Source: Legionella sp. PATHC032 (GTDB lineage Bacteria > Pseudomonadota > Gammaproteobacteria > Legionellales > Legionellaceae). From it: 64,000 nt of DNA. The stretch is taken from positions 2,847,001-2,911,000 of the forward strand of contig NZ_JAPHOV010000001.1 in NCBI RefSeq assembly GCF_026191185.1. Direction: 5' to 3'. Under the pieces are notes generated by a model. It ran no database searches, was not told where the DNA came from, and saw only the letters and a list, made by a program, of their open reading frames with translations. The translations under genes and the position numbers were made by a program. Every line of letters starts with the position of its first letter. Positions within the stretch are counted from its first letter, which is position 1. This document shows, in pieces, positions 8,128 to 16,158 of the stretch.

Positions 8128-9237
8128 TTAATTTAATAAAGTTCTTTGTCCAGAATTTTCCGATTGTGGAACTGAATTTAAGTCGCTTGCCTTTGCTGGT
8201 GTAAAGAAGCTTAAACGTGAATTGTTTGAGCTGAGCACAGAGTCAGAATACTCTATTTTTAGCCCCTCCGCTGTAATCTGAATAATTCCCGTCAACTCTC
8301 TTTTTCTGGTTTCAATTTTTGATTCTCTATCACCTGTTTTTGTTTCAAAAACAACCAAATCATTCGGATTAATTCCTATACTTGTACTGAATGTTATAGC
8401 TCCATTGACAATCGCTTCTTTACCAAAGCGTACTGTAGTCCCTTTGGAAGCAAAAATATTTGTATCAACCCCAATTTCAGCAAAGGCATTTGCTAGTTTG
8501 GATGCAAAACTAGGGATCCCAAGATGATCTTCTTCTTGCGCACCATGACACACACATAAAACAATCGTCATATTATACCCAGCTTTCAGTCCCATCTTGA
8601 CTAAAAATCGCACTATATCTTCGGGGCTTCGCTGCACCTTTATCATCGCTTCTTTTTTGGCACTAAAGTAGTCACCACTCAGAAAACCCAAACCAACTCC
8701 ACAATGTCCTGTTATGAATATCAAGCTGTTATTGTCTATTTTCCCAGCCGTCGTCAGCATCTGGTCTTGATTGTCTTCTGAACGCAATACGACAAATGGA
8801 CTATTTAAAGTACTTGCAATTGCTAAACCACTGTGCCCATTTCCAACTTGATTTAAATTGGCATGATTCATTTCAAGCTTTTCTGAATCCGGATTTTCTA
8901 ACGTTACGTTTTCTTCATCAAGGCTTTGTATGCTGATCACAAGCCGGCTTATGGATTTGCCGTTATTTTCTCCTGTTTCAGGAATCGAGTTTTGAATCAA
9001 TGGATTTGAAAGGTGCTTCGAAACCTGATTATATTGCCAATGGGTTAAACCAAATCCATACTTATTCTTGTTTATGTTCCCGGAGCTGATAAATGCTGCG
9101 TCCACTAAATGTCCAAGCTGCATCCTGAGTTGATTCAATACAGTATAAGCTTCTTTTTTTGTATTAAACTCAAACCAATGCATCTTTTTGCCTGAGCGTA
9201 CCAAATGTAAATTTAGTTCAACCAATGAAATAGCCAT
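8128..9237 (-). CDS. Clan CD-like cysteine peptidase candidate
   Basis: A 369-residue soluble protein. Residues 172-272 follow the plan of clan CD peptidases, notably the autoprocessing CPD of MARTX and large clostridial toxins: hydrophobic strand plus FITGHCG (His178), then a helix, then the strand TIVLCVCHG with Cys228 or Cys230, about 50-52 residues after the His (about 49 in Vibrio CPD). SFASKLANAFAEIGVDTNIFA and TTVRFG follow, resembling the last helix and strand. The first 60 residues contain a short alpha/beta stretch often found in Legionella orphans. A good GGAG precedes the ATG at 9237. It neighbours the CheD-like gene, 140 bp away on the same strand. An effector role is inference. 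Confidence 0.6.
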   Translation of the reverse strand: MAISLVELNLHLVRSGKKMHWFEFNTKKEAYTVLNQLRMQLGHLVDAAFISSGNINKNKYGFGLTHWQYNQVSKHLSNPLIQNSIPETGENNGKSISRLVISIQSLDEENVTLENPDSEKLEMNHANLNQVGNGHSGLAIASTLNSPFVVLRSEDNQDQMLTTAGKIDNNSLIFITGHCGVGLGFLSGDYFSAKKEAMIKVQRSPEDIVRFLVKMGLKAGYNMTIVLCVCHGAQEEDHLGIPSFASKLANAFAEIGVDTNIFASKGTTVRFGKEAIVNGAITFSTSIGINPNDLVVFETKTGDRESKIETRKRELTGIIQITAEGLKIEYSDSVLSSNNSRLSFFTPAKASDLNSVPQSENSGQRTLLN

Positions 9238-9699
9238 TTTTTCTCCAATAATTTAGTTTATTTAAGTTTAAAAATTGTGTTGCTTGGCTCGATTTTTTAT
9301 GGAGCCCGGTTTATTACCGGAGATAAAGTCTGGAATGATTTTATGGGAAGGGAAACGCCCTGATACGTAATTATTCAGATTGCTACTTGGTAGTTTAGTT
9401 AAATACATACGTTTTAATCAAGGTTAAAATTTAGACTATTGTATTACAATGGATGTAAAAAAAAAGTCTTTTTGTTTATTTTATCGCCTTTATTAATTGA
9501 CTGCTCAATTAAATTGAAGCCAAATCAAATCTTAATCAAAATCAATCAAAACCTGGTATATCCCATCCGCCCCGTATGTCACTATGTTGCATCAGAGTTA
9601 CTACTGTTTATGATTCTTCACTTTTCTGAACAGTAAAGTTTCAACTTTAAAAAAGCTTTTCTATAATAAATTCAAAGAGCTAATTCTCAAGGATAGAAT
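9238..9699. other. 460-bp intergenic region between divergent genes
   Basis: This is the promoter region for the divergent peptidase-like and EAL genes. It contains a short hairpin (CCGGT / ACCGG, 5-nt loop) at about 9306-9320. A 65-codon TTG-started frame at 9439-9636 has no ribosome site and is not credible. I see nothing else in it. Confidence 0.4.
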
Positions 9700-10761
9700 A
9701 TGACATGCTCGCGCTGCGATTCTTTATTACGATATAAGCTTAAAGGACAATATTCTGTTTTGATCTATACTCCACTGGCGCACTCCTTAAGCAAATTAAA
9801 GCATCATCTAAGAGAGCATCATGTTCCGTTTGAGCTTAAAAAAAATCTTGTGGTTCTCATAAATTTTGATCACAGTAATGCCGAGCAATTAGGGCGAATT
9901 CTTCAAAATTGTTTCAGTCAGGTTGAACTTGAGGACGCGCAAGCAACTTTAATTCCAGCAAACAGCGAAGGACATGATATTACTGATTATCTTGCAAATA
10001 CCTATTCACTCAAGAAAATTGTTGGAATGTGTTTATCTCAATGGTTGGTTTCAATTATTGATAATAAGTACCTTACGACATTTTGCCAGCCCATTGTTGA
10101 TAGCAAGACATTAATACCTTACGGTTATGAATGTTTATTAAGAGCCCAATATGAGGGACATCTTGTTTCTCCTTCAACTCTTTTCGAAACTGCTCAATTG
10201 AGCGATATGCTTTTTTTGCTGGATAAACAAGCAAGAATTTGTCATATTGAAAATATGAGCAAAATCAGCATAACTGATAAAAAGATTTTTATTAATTTTA
10301 ATCCAACAGCAATATATGATCCGCTATTCTGCCTCAGAACAACGAATACAGCATTAAAAAAATCTCAAATAAACCCTTCTCAGATTGTGTTTGAAGTGAT
10401 TGAAAGTCACGCGGTTAAAGATAAAAAACATTTATTGAATATTATCGATTACTATCGTCGACAAGATTATGGCGTCGCACTCGATGATTTGGGTTCGGGG
10501 TATAGTTCTTTAAATTTATTAGTTGAGTTGAATCCAGATTACATCAAGATTGATCAAAATTTGGTTGAATCCATACATGAGAACCAAATGAAACAGATTT
10601 TGTTGGAAAAAATTTGTGAAATGGCCTTAAAGCTTGATATCAAAGTGATTTGTGAAGGTTTATCTCAACAAGAAGAGCTTGACATCGTTAAACAATACCC
10701 TATTCATTATTATCAGGGTTTCTTGTTTGGCAAGCCAGTTTCCTTCGAATCAATTGCCTAA
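9700..10761 (+). CDS. EAL-domain protein (c-di-GMP phosphodiesterase)
   Basis: A 353-residue protein with a short N-terminal segment (CSRC pair at residues 3-6, then an uncharacterised alpha/beta region to about residue 120) and a complete EAL domain. The motif strands are present: YECLLR (EAL site, here ECL), FINFNP (Asn), FEVIES (Glu), ALDDLGSGYSS (Asp-Asp), YIKID (Lys), ICEGL (Glu) and YQGFLFGKP (Gln). The metal and substrate ligands are therefore kept and the enzyme should hydrolyse cyclic di-GMP to pGpG. There is no GGDEF domain and no membrane segment. AAGGA precedes the ATG at 9700. It is monocistronic as far as can be seen. Confidence 0.88.
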   Translation: MTCSRCDSLLRYKLKGQYSVLIYTPLAHSLSKLKHHLREHHVPFELKKNLVVLINFDHSNAEQLGRILQNCFSQVELEDAQATLIPANSEGHDITDYLANTYSLKKIVGMCLSQWLVSIIDNKYLTTFCQPIVDSKTLIPYGYECLLRAQYEGHLVSPSTLFETAQLSDMLFLLDKQARICHIENMSKISITDKKIFINFNPTAIYDPLFCLRTTNTALKKSQINPSQIVFEVIESHAVKDKKHLLNIIDYYRRQDYGVALDDLGSGYSSLNLLVELNPDYIKIDQNLVESIHENQMKQILLEKICEMALKLDIKVICEGLSQQEELDIVKQYPIHYYQGFLFGKPVSFESIA

Positions 10762-10981
10762 AACGCCCTAGCTTGAAAAGATCTATCTAAAAAACAGATA
10801 CTTTAATCGCCGATAAAAGGATTCGACACTATTTCTATGTGATGATATGTTTAGTATAGGGCGCAGAATTTACCTGAATTCATCTCTTTGATGAGCTGGC
10901 CGATAGCCTATATAATTCTTGTTACCAATTGAAATCAATGGATGGGCGAAGGCTCAACCATAGCTAAGCTAAAGGATACCA

Positions 10982-12355
10982 ATGTTTCAATCCATTCTAA
11001 TAATTGCACTAATGACTTTTAGCTTCATCACTCAAGCAGCCCTCCCTGCTGATCCAATCCAGCGCTGCCTGGATATCAGAAGGCTCGTGGATATCACCTC
11101 AAGGCAGAAAATGGCGGCCAAAGAACCCGGTGTGTTACGCTTTAAATTTCATAAAATTTCAGCGTCAGAGCTGCCTTTAGATAATCCAGTGGGTAATATG
11201 GACGAAGTTATCCAGGCATTAAATAATCAAATTGCAAACTGCAATAATAGCAATGGTGAATTTCAGACAGTGACTATTGCTGGACGTCCATTCAAGCGCC
11301 AGGAATGGTGCTTGAATACCAACAAAAAAATGCTCACTCTTGCAAAAGCGGCCCACGGTGATTTTAAAAAATTTTTATCGAGCATCAAAACCGAGTTTGA
11401 CTGGTACAAAAGCGATGGCTGGCCCGAAAACCATGCCGGATTTAAAAAGGGTGAATTCCAGTTTACCGCCTATTACGCCCCTGCCGCTGTTGAGGCTCGT
11501 ACCAAACGAGGTGGAGCATTTTTGTATCCTCTCTATAGTAACCCGGGGGTTGTCAGCGTTATTTTGGAAAGCAAAAAATATAATTTGAAAACTCCTCTTT
11601 GCGGAGTAGACCCTCTTAGCAAAGTGATGCGTGGATTTTGTCTGAAAAATGGGGATGGCACCTACTCTGTAGCCCCAGACCGAGAAGAAATTGAGCATGG
11701 GGCTTTAAGTCCCAAATATATAATTGGCTATCTTAAAGACCCCAATGACTCTGCTTTTTTAATGCTACAAGGCTCCGGTTCCTTACTTCTTGATGGCAAA
11801 TTATTTCATATCAATTATGATGGTGCCAACGGCAGGCCACGCACCATGCTTGGCCGTATAGTCCAATGTGCACAAGATCCGACCTGTGGTGGCAATCTTG
11901 ACACCATGGAGCGTTGCGCTAAAGATCCAAAATGCCATGATGAAGCCAAGTTACGCTGTAACGTATCTAAAAAAATCAGACAAAGCGCTGCATCAGAAAA
12001 GCTCATTCGGCAATATCTAAACAAACTCTCTCCCGATAAAGCCGATAACTTGCGAAATCGAGATCAAAGCTATGTATTTTTTGCTACAGAAGATGGGGGT
12101 CCTTATGGCTCAGAAAATATTTCTTTAACCCCTCATGTATCATGTGCAACCGATCACAGGGTTATTCCTGTTGGAATGAATTTTATCTATCATTGCAAAA
12201 AAGCCACTTCATGGTGTGTGGCACAGGATGCAGGCGGCGCTATTATAGGAGCTCATGTTGACGTCTATAAGGGTGAGGGGAATCAAGCAGGTGTGGAAGC
12301 AAACCAGTTAAATCATACTGGAACGTTATTTGTGGCACTACCTAAACGGAAATAG
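10982..12355 (+). CDS. MltA-type lytic murein transglycosylase
   Basis: A 457-residue exported protein. A signal peptide (MFQSILIIALMTFSFITQA) is followed by an MltA core with FTAYYAPAAVEA at about residue 160 and a C-terminal 3D domain (VAQDAGGAIIGAHVDVY), which contains the catalytic Asp. MltA enzymes cleave peptidoglycan between MurNAc and GlcNAc to give 1,6-anhydro ends. It is longer than typical MltA (about 365) because of an N-terminal extension and a Cys-rich insert of about 40 residues (about 295-335) with repeated DPxC units before the 3D domain. There is no lipobox, so it is probably periplasmic or secreted rather than a lipoprotein. The ATG is preceded by AAAGGA. Confidence 0.85.
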   Translation: MFQSILIIALMTFSFITQAALPADPIQRCLDIRRLVDITSRQKMAAKEPGVLRFKFHKISASELPLDNPVGNMDEVIQALNNQIANCNNSNGEFQTVTIAGRPFKRQEWCLNTNKKMLTLAKAAHGDFKKFLSSIKTEFDWYKSDGWPENHAGFKKGEFQFTAYYAPAAVEARTKRGGAFLYPLYSNPGVVSVILESKKYNLKTPLCGVDPLSKVMRGFCLKNGDGTYSVAPDREEIEHGALSPKYIIGYLKDPNDSAFLMLQGSGSLLLDGKLFHINYDGANGRPRTMLGRIVQCAQDPTCGGNLDTMERCAKDPKCHDEAKLRCNVSKKIRQSAASEKLIRQYLNKLSPDKADNLRNRDQSYVFFATEDGGPYGSENISLTPHVSCATDHRVIPVGMNFIYHCKKATSWCVAQDAGGAIIGAHVDVYKGEGNQAGVEANQLNHTGTLFVALPKRK

Positions 12356-12613
12356 AAAACAGGTAACTAATACTTATTTCGAGTAATTACTTTTATTACT
12401 ATCGCATATCGTCATTTATTGTGTTTTTAATCCACAACTGATGCAATAAGAATGTTTTTTAATTTGGATTACTTTGCGCCACTTATCTTATATAGGCAAT
12501 GGAAAATAAAAAGATATTACCAATAGTATCTATCACATATGATTATAATTAATTGTTCATTTTTTGGTTTTCGTGATTAAATATAATTAATTAGTTCACT
12601 TTTGGAGAATATC

Positions 12614-12916
12614 ATGTCCATTATATCTAATCATGACATAGCTTTTAGTTCCACCCAAAAGGATTTAATCAGAAAACAACAAAAAAATGACACTAAAGAT
12701 CAACAGCCTGAAGATCTAAAAACTACAAAAAGGATAAATAAAGAATCGAAAATATCTGAAAAATTAATTATTTATGGTGCCAAAATAACTGCTCTTGCGG
12801 CAGGCAGTGTCGCTCTATTATTTCCTCTAACAGCACCAATCATTGTACCCATAGCACAAGCCAGTGGTGCAGTGGCGCTAGTAATTATTACTCGTAAGTT
12901 TACCAAAAGCACCTAA
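12614..12916 (+). CDS. Small membrane-associated protein, 100 aa
   Basis: No recognised family. The start is the ATG at 12614, which has TGGAG six bases before it; the longer TTG frame at 12602 would swallow that ribosome site. Residues 1-55 are polar and Lys/Gln-rich (KQQKNDTKDQQPEDLK), and residues 58-95 form one or two hydrophobic helices (ITALAAGSVALLFPL, then IVPIAQASGAVALVI). The layout of a hydrophilic tail plus a membrane hairpin is seen in small inner-membrane proteins and in some effector tails. It is flanked by AT-rich non-coding sequence on both sides. Confidence 0.6.
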   Translation: MSIISNHDIAFSSTQKDLIRKQQKNDTKDQQPEDLKTTKRINKESKISEKLIIYGAKITALAAGSVALLFPLTAPIIVPIAQASGAVALVIITRKFTKST

Positions 12917-13268
12917 CACCACACTTAGATACCAGTATAAAATACGATATAAGATTCAGCTAGTGAGGCAACTCTGTTAAGCTAAATTCTTATTTCAATC
13001 TACCCAAATCAGGGAATACTACCTCCGGGATATCTTGCAAAAAATTGAGTAATAGGGTCAGGCCGAATGATTGAGAGCATAAGTATTGATAAATTCTTTT
13101 AACTTTATTAGTTTTTTCCATTAACAAAAGTATTTTATACAGAACTAACTGGACCCTTAGCTCCCTTAAAAATAGGCTTGATATATCCACACAATTCAAC
13201 AGCCAGATTGTAGTAGAATTACAAATCGATAGTTCAAATTTATGATGTGTAAATATCCCTGATAGGGA
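12917..13268. other. 350-bp intergenic region
   Basis: It lies between the convergent small membrane protein and csaA. Two minus-strand frames of 64-69 codons are present, but neither has a ribosome site nor recognisable protein character. I see no repeat or strong terminator. Confidence 0.4.
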
Positions 13269-13604
13269 TCAGTGCATTTTTTTACCATTAGGAACATGAG
13301 GCTCAACGGAAGCAAGGCATATAGCACCCTTTTCATCAGAAAAACCAACCAACAGAAATTGAGAGAGGAATCCGGCAATATTTTTCTCACCTAAATTCAC
13401 GCATCCAATTACCATCCGGCCTATCAATGTTTCGGGCGTATAATGCACTGTTATTTGCGCAGAGGTTTGGAGAATGCCAATATCGTCACCAAAATCTACC
13501 CAAACTTTATAAGCAGGTTTCCTGGCTCGCTGGAATGGCTCTGCTTTCACAACTGTACCAGAACGCAAATCCACTTTTTCAAATTCTTCATAAGATATCG
13601 TCAT
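13269..13604 (-). CDS. csaA: CsaA-type tRNA-binding/chaperone protein
   Basis: A 111-residue protein made of a single EMAPII/Trbp111-like OB-fold domain. The family signature is clear: VDLRSGTVVKAEPFQRARKP, YKVWVDFGDDIGILQTSAQIT, LIGRMVIGCVNL and FLSQFLLVGFSDEKGAICL. CsaA homodimers bind tRNA outside the anticodon and were first described as a secretion chaperone in Bacillus. Length is standard. It is monocistronic, 77 bp from the AraC-family regulator gene on the same strand; no functional link is evident. Confidence 0.93.
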   Translation of the reverse strand: MTISYEEFEKVDLRSGTVVKAEPFQRARKPAYKVWVDFGDDIGILQTSAQITVHYTPETLIGRMVIGCVNLGEKNIAGFLSQFLLVGFSDEKGAICLASVEPHVPNGKKMH

Positions 13605-13681
13605 TTTTACACCTCAACGTTTTGTATAGATTGTATCGTTACCATCAAATGAATTCGTAGTTTATCAATTTAAAACCAGAG

Positions 13682-14437
13682 TTATTTATCTATTTCACGC
13701 ATTTTCTTTGTTGTTAACGCTTTGGCTCTCCATTGAGATGGGGACTCACCGAACACTTTACTAAAACGGCGACTGAATGCAGGTAAGTTTTCATAACCTA
13801 CTTCAAATGCGATTGCTTCAATAGAACAATTTTTCTGAGATAGTAATCTTTTAGCATGGAGTAATTTTTTCATTCGCCAATATTCGGCAATACCACAGCC
13901 TAACGTCTGTTTAAAACGGCGCTGTAATTGACTAATGCTTAAATAGCAATGATTCGCTACTCTACTCACGTCCACAGAGTCTGCAAAATAAAGATCAATC
14001 CAGTGTTTTGCTTTTCTAACAACCGGATCCGGTTCAGGTGAAAAAGAATTTGCCGCAAAATGAAACAATAGTTGGTTGATTAAAGAGTCTGTAAAAAAAT
14101 CTCTTTCATTGTGTGCTAAATAATAGTGGGTGAACTGGATGAGCTTTTTAGTACTCGTCGTTAAATTGAAAATATTAGACTCAAAAGCTTCATCACGAAG
14201 ATGGTTTTGAGTGGTCACATCAATCACTAAAAACAGATTTTTTTGACTTCCGGCAAAACAATGTTGTTCATTAGGTGCAATGTATACTCCGATATCATCA
14301 TTAACAACAGCAGAGTAATGACCTACCTCCAGCTCTATAGAACCTGAAACGGGCAGTACTAATTGGGCATAATCATGTGCGTGACTGCAACTCTCAGTAT
14401 GATAAGAACGAAGATCAATACGATTAGTAAGCAACAT
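13682..14437 (-). CDS. AraC-family transcriptional regulator
   Basis: A 251-residue regulator with an N-terminal cupin-like sensor domain (HDYAQLVLPVSGSIELEVG, then IGVYIAPNEQH) and a C-terminal AraC DNA-binding domain of two helix-turn-helix units. The first is VSRVANHCYLSISQLQRRFK; the second carries the family signature (IEAIAFEVGYENLPAFSRRF). The domain ends with FGESPSQWR. The cupin half suggests binding of a small ligand. The target is unknown; the divergent neighbourhood offers no obvious operon, and the closest other genes are csaA and a Cys-rich secreted protein. Confidence 0.9.
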   Translation of the reverse strand: MLLTNRIDLRSYHTESCSHAHDYAQLVLPVSGSIELEVGHYSAVVNDDIGVYIAPNEQHCFAGSQKNLFLVIDVTTQNHLRDEAFESNIFNLTTSTKKLIQFTHYYLAHNERDFFTDSLINQLLFHFAANSFSPEPDPVVRKAKHWIDLYFADSVDVSRVANHCYLSISQLQRRFKQTLGCGIAEYWRMKKLLHAKRLLSQKNCSIEAIAFEVGYENLPAFSRRFSKVFGESPSQWRAKALTTKKMREIDK

Positions 14438-14558
14438 AATGCTCCCAAGCGGGCATTTAGCTGTAAAAGAAATAGATTATATCATACTTAATTTGAGACC
14501 CATTGAGAGAGGTAATCAGGAAATTTTGGAGCATTATAAATTTTAATTCACTATATCT

Positions 14559-15143
14559 CTAGTTTGCTTGTGATGATTTAGTAGAACAAGCCTTGGGTAA
14601 TTTCTTTGGTTTCGAACGCATTTCTTGCATTAATGCATTACGAAGAATGATGCTATTAGCCTGGGTTGCGCCAGACCAAAAACCGGTAGCGCAGGTATCG
14701 GTATTACAATCACCTCCAAAAGTAAAAAAAGCCTGTGATCTCTCTATCTTACAGACACACAAAGCACGTTCTGAATTTTGTGGATCGACTGTACAAGGCA
14801 TATCAACGCAATTCGTCCAGGACAATCCTTCTGGGCAGTTCATCGGTCTTTTAAATGCAAATTGCTCAAATGAAAAAGTTGAAACAAGTGATATCACTTT
14901 GTATCTGTCTCTAACAGGCTTTCTCTCTTTACATGTTTTATAACCGGCACTTTTACCTTTTTCTACTACGCAATCACAAATTGCGTTGGCCGGATTTCCA
15001 GGTGTAGGAATACAGCGTGCGGAAGTACAAAGCGCATACTCCTGATCACATATAATTGGCGTTGCAGAGGCCTGTACAAACCCAGTATTGAGAAATAAAA
15101 AAGCAGCTATTAATCCAATCCATTTTCCAAGCATCAAGTTCAT
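14559..15143 (-). CDS. Cys-rich secreted protein with two related modules
   Basis: A 194-residue exported protein. The signal peptide is MNLMLGKWIGLIAAFLFLNTGFVQASA (shown in part: hydrophobic core LIAAFLFLN, cleavage after QASA). The mature part has two similar modules of about 60 residues: CDQEYALCTSARCIPTPGN..AICDC and CPEGLSWTNCVDMPCTVDP..ALCVC. A further Cys pair follows near GGDCNTDTC. Paired cysteines and an N/DPxNxxxAxCxC pattern suggest disulfide-bonded periplasmic or secreted domains. No named family is recognised. It is monocistronic and divergent from the membrane protein gene at 15259. Confidence 0.7.
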   Translation of the reverse strand: MNLMLGKWIGLIAAFLFLNTGFVQASATPIICDQEYALCTSARCIPTPGNPANAICDCVVEKGKSAGYKTCKERKPVRDRYKVISLVSTFSFEQFAFKRPMNCPEGLSWTNCVDMPCTVDPQNSERALCVCKIERSQAFFTFGGDCNTDTCATGFWSGATQANSIILRNALMQEMRSKPKKLPKACSTKSSQAN

Positions 15144-15258
15144 TTTACAGATCTCTTTATTTTTTATTTATAGCAGCATATTTATACTATTATCGAATCG
15201 TATGAACTTTAAATAGAGTACTAGACATTGTAGACTAACCCTGGTCCTACTATGATTA

Positions 15259-16122
15259 ATGATTGAGCACATGACAATAACTACAACTACTATAACTTCC
15301 CCTCAAGAAACGAGGTATATTGATCTATCTTCTGGTTATTTTTACTATTCTTCTCGTATTCTTGCTTTCGTTACATGGCTTAGTTGTGGCTTATTCGGAA
15401 TTTACATACTTTTTTTTTACGCAAACTCTCTAATATCCGGCTCTGCCTCTCGTTGGAACAATGTATTACCTAATCTTTATATCAAATCGCACTCCGCTTC
15501 AACTTTAGGCATTGCCATTCACTTTACTGCGGGCGGTATTATTCTTGCAATGGGATTTTTACAGTTACTCAGCATCATTCGCCATCACGCCCCCGGGATA
15601 CACCGCTGGTTAGGACGCATCTATGTCATTGCTGCCGTTCTTGCAGGAATAGGTGGATTGACGTTCATCGCCTCAACCGGAACTATTGGTGGCCTTGTGA
15701 TGAATATCGGCTTTGGTCTTTATGGTTCATTAATGATTTTGTGTGCCTTACAGGCTTACCGTTATGCTAGACAATTAAAATTCGATAACCATCAGGCTTG
15801 GGCCATTCGTTTGTTTGCACTTGCGATCGGCTCATGGCTCTACAGGATGGAATACGGTTTCTGGTTTCTCATGACAAATAAACTATGGCATACCCAAACA
15901 TTTCACGGCCCTTTTGATTTTGTGATGGCATTCTTCTTCTATCTGCCCAATTTGTTGGTTGCTGAAGCCTATTTGCGAGGCCGCTCGACACAGGTCGATC
16001 AAGTTTCCAGATTCATTGCTGGAACCGTTATGAACTTGGCTAGCGTTTTATTAACAGTAGCCACCTATTTTTTCGCTACACAATATTGGTTACCAGCAAT
16101 TTGGGGACATGGCATTAGATAG
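15259..16122 (+). CDS. DUF2306-like polytopic membrane protein
   Basis: A protein of about 285 residues with seven or so hydrophobic helices. The central block HFTAGGIILAMGFLQLL, then HHAPGIHRWLGRIYVIA, is typical of DUF2306 membrane proteins, whose function is unknown. The conserved His residues in the H-x-W-x-GR segment could bind a cofactor. The ATG at 15259 has no clear ribosome site; the in-frame ATG at 15271 is an alternative four residues downstream. It is monocistronic, facing the minus-strand gene that ends at 16159. Confidence 0.75.
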   Translation: MIEHMTITTTTITSPQETRYIDLSSGYFYYSSRILAFVTWLSCGLFGIYILFFYANSLISGSASRWNNVLPNLYIKSHSASTLGIAIHFTAGGIILAMGFLQLLSIIRHHAPGIHRWLGRIYVIAAVLAGIGGLTFIASTGTIGGLVMNIGFGLYGSLMILCALQAYRYARQLKFDNHQAWAIRLFALAIGSWLYRMEYGFWFLMTNKLWHTQTFHGPFDFVMAFFFYLPNLLVAEAYLRGRSTQVDQVSRFIAGTVMNLASVLLTVATYFFATQYWLPAIWGHGIR

Positions 16123-16158
16123 CAATGCTTGGCCTGGTTGATTCAAAAGCCTAATCGT

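Noticed and set aside
9439..9636. 65-codon frame between the peptidase-like and EAL genes
   Set aside because: TTG start, no ribosome site, and no protein-like pattern; it lies in an AT-rich promoter region.
12990..13390. Two short minus-strand frames before and within csaA
   Set aside because: No ribosome sites and no recognisable protein character; one overlaps csaA in another frame.
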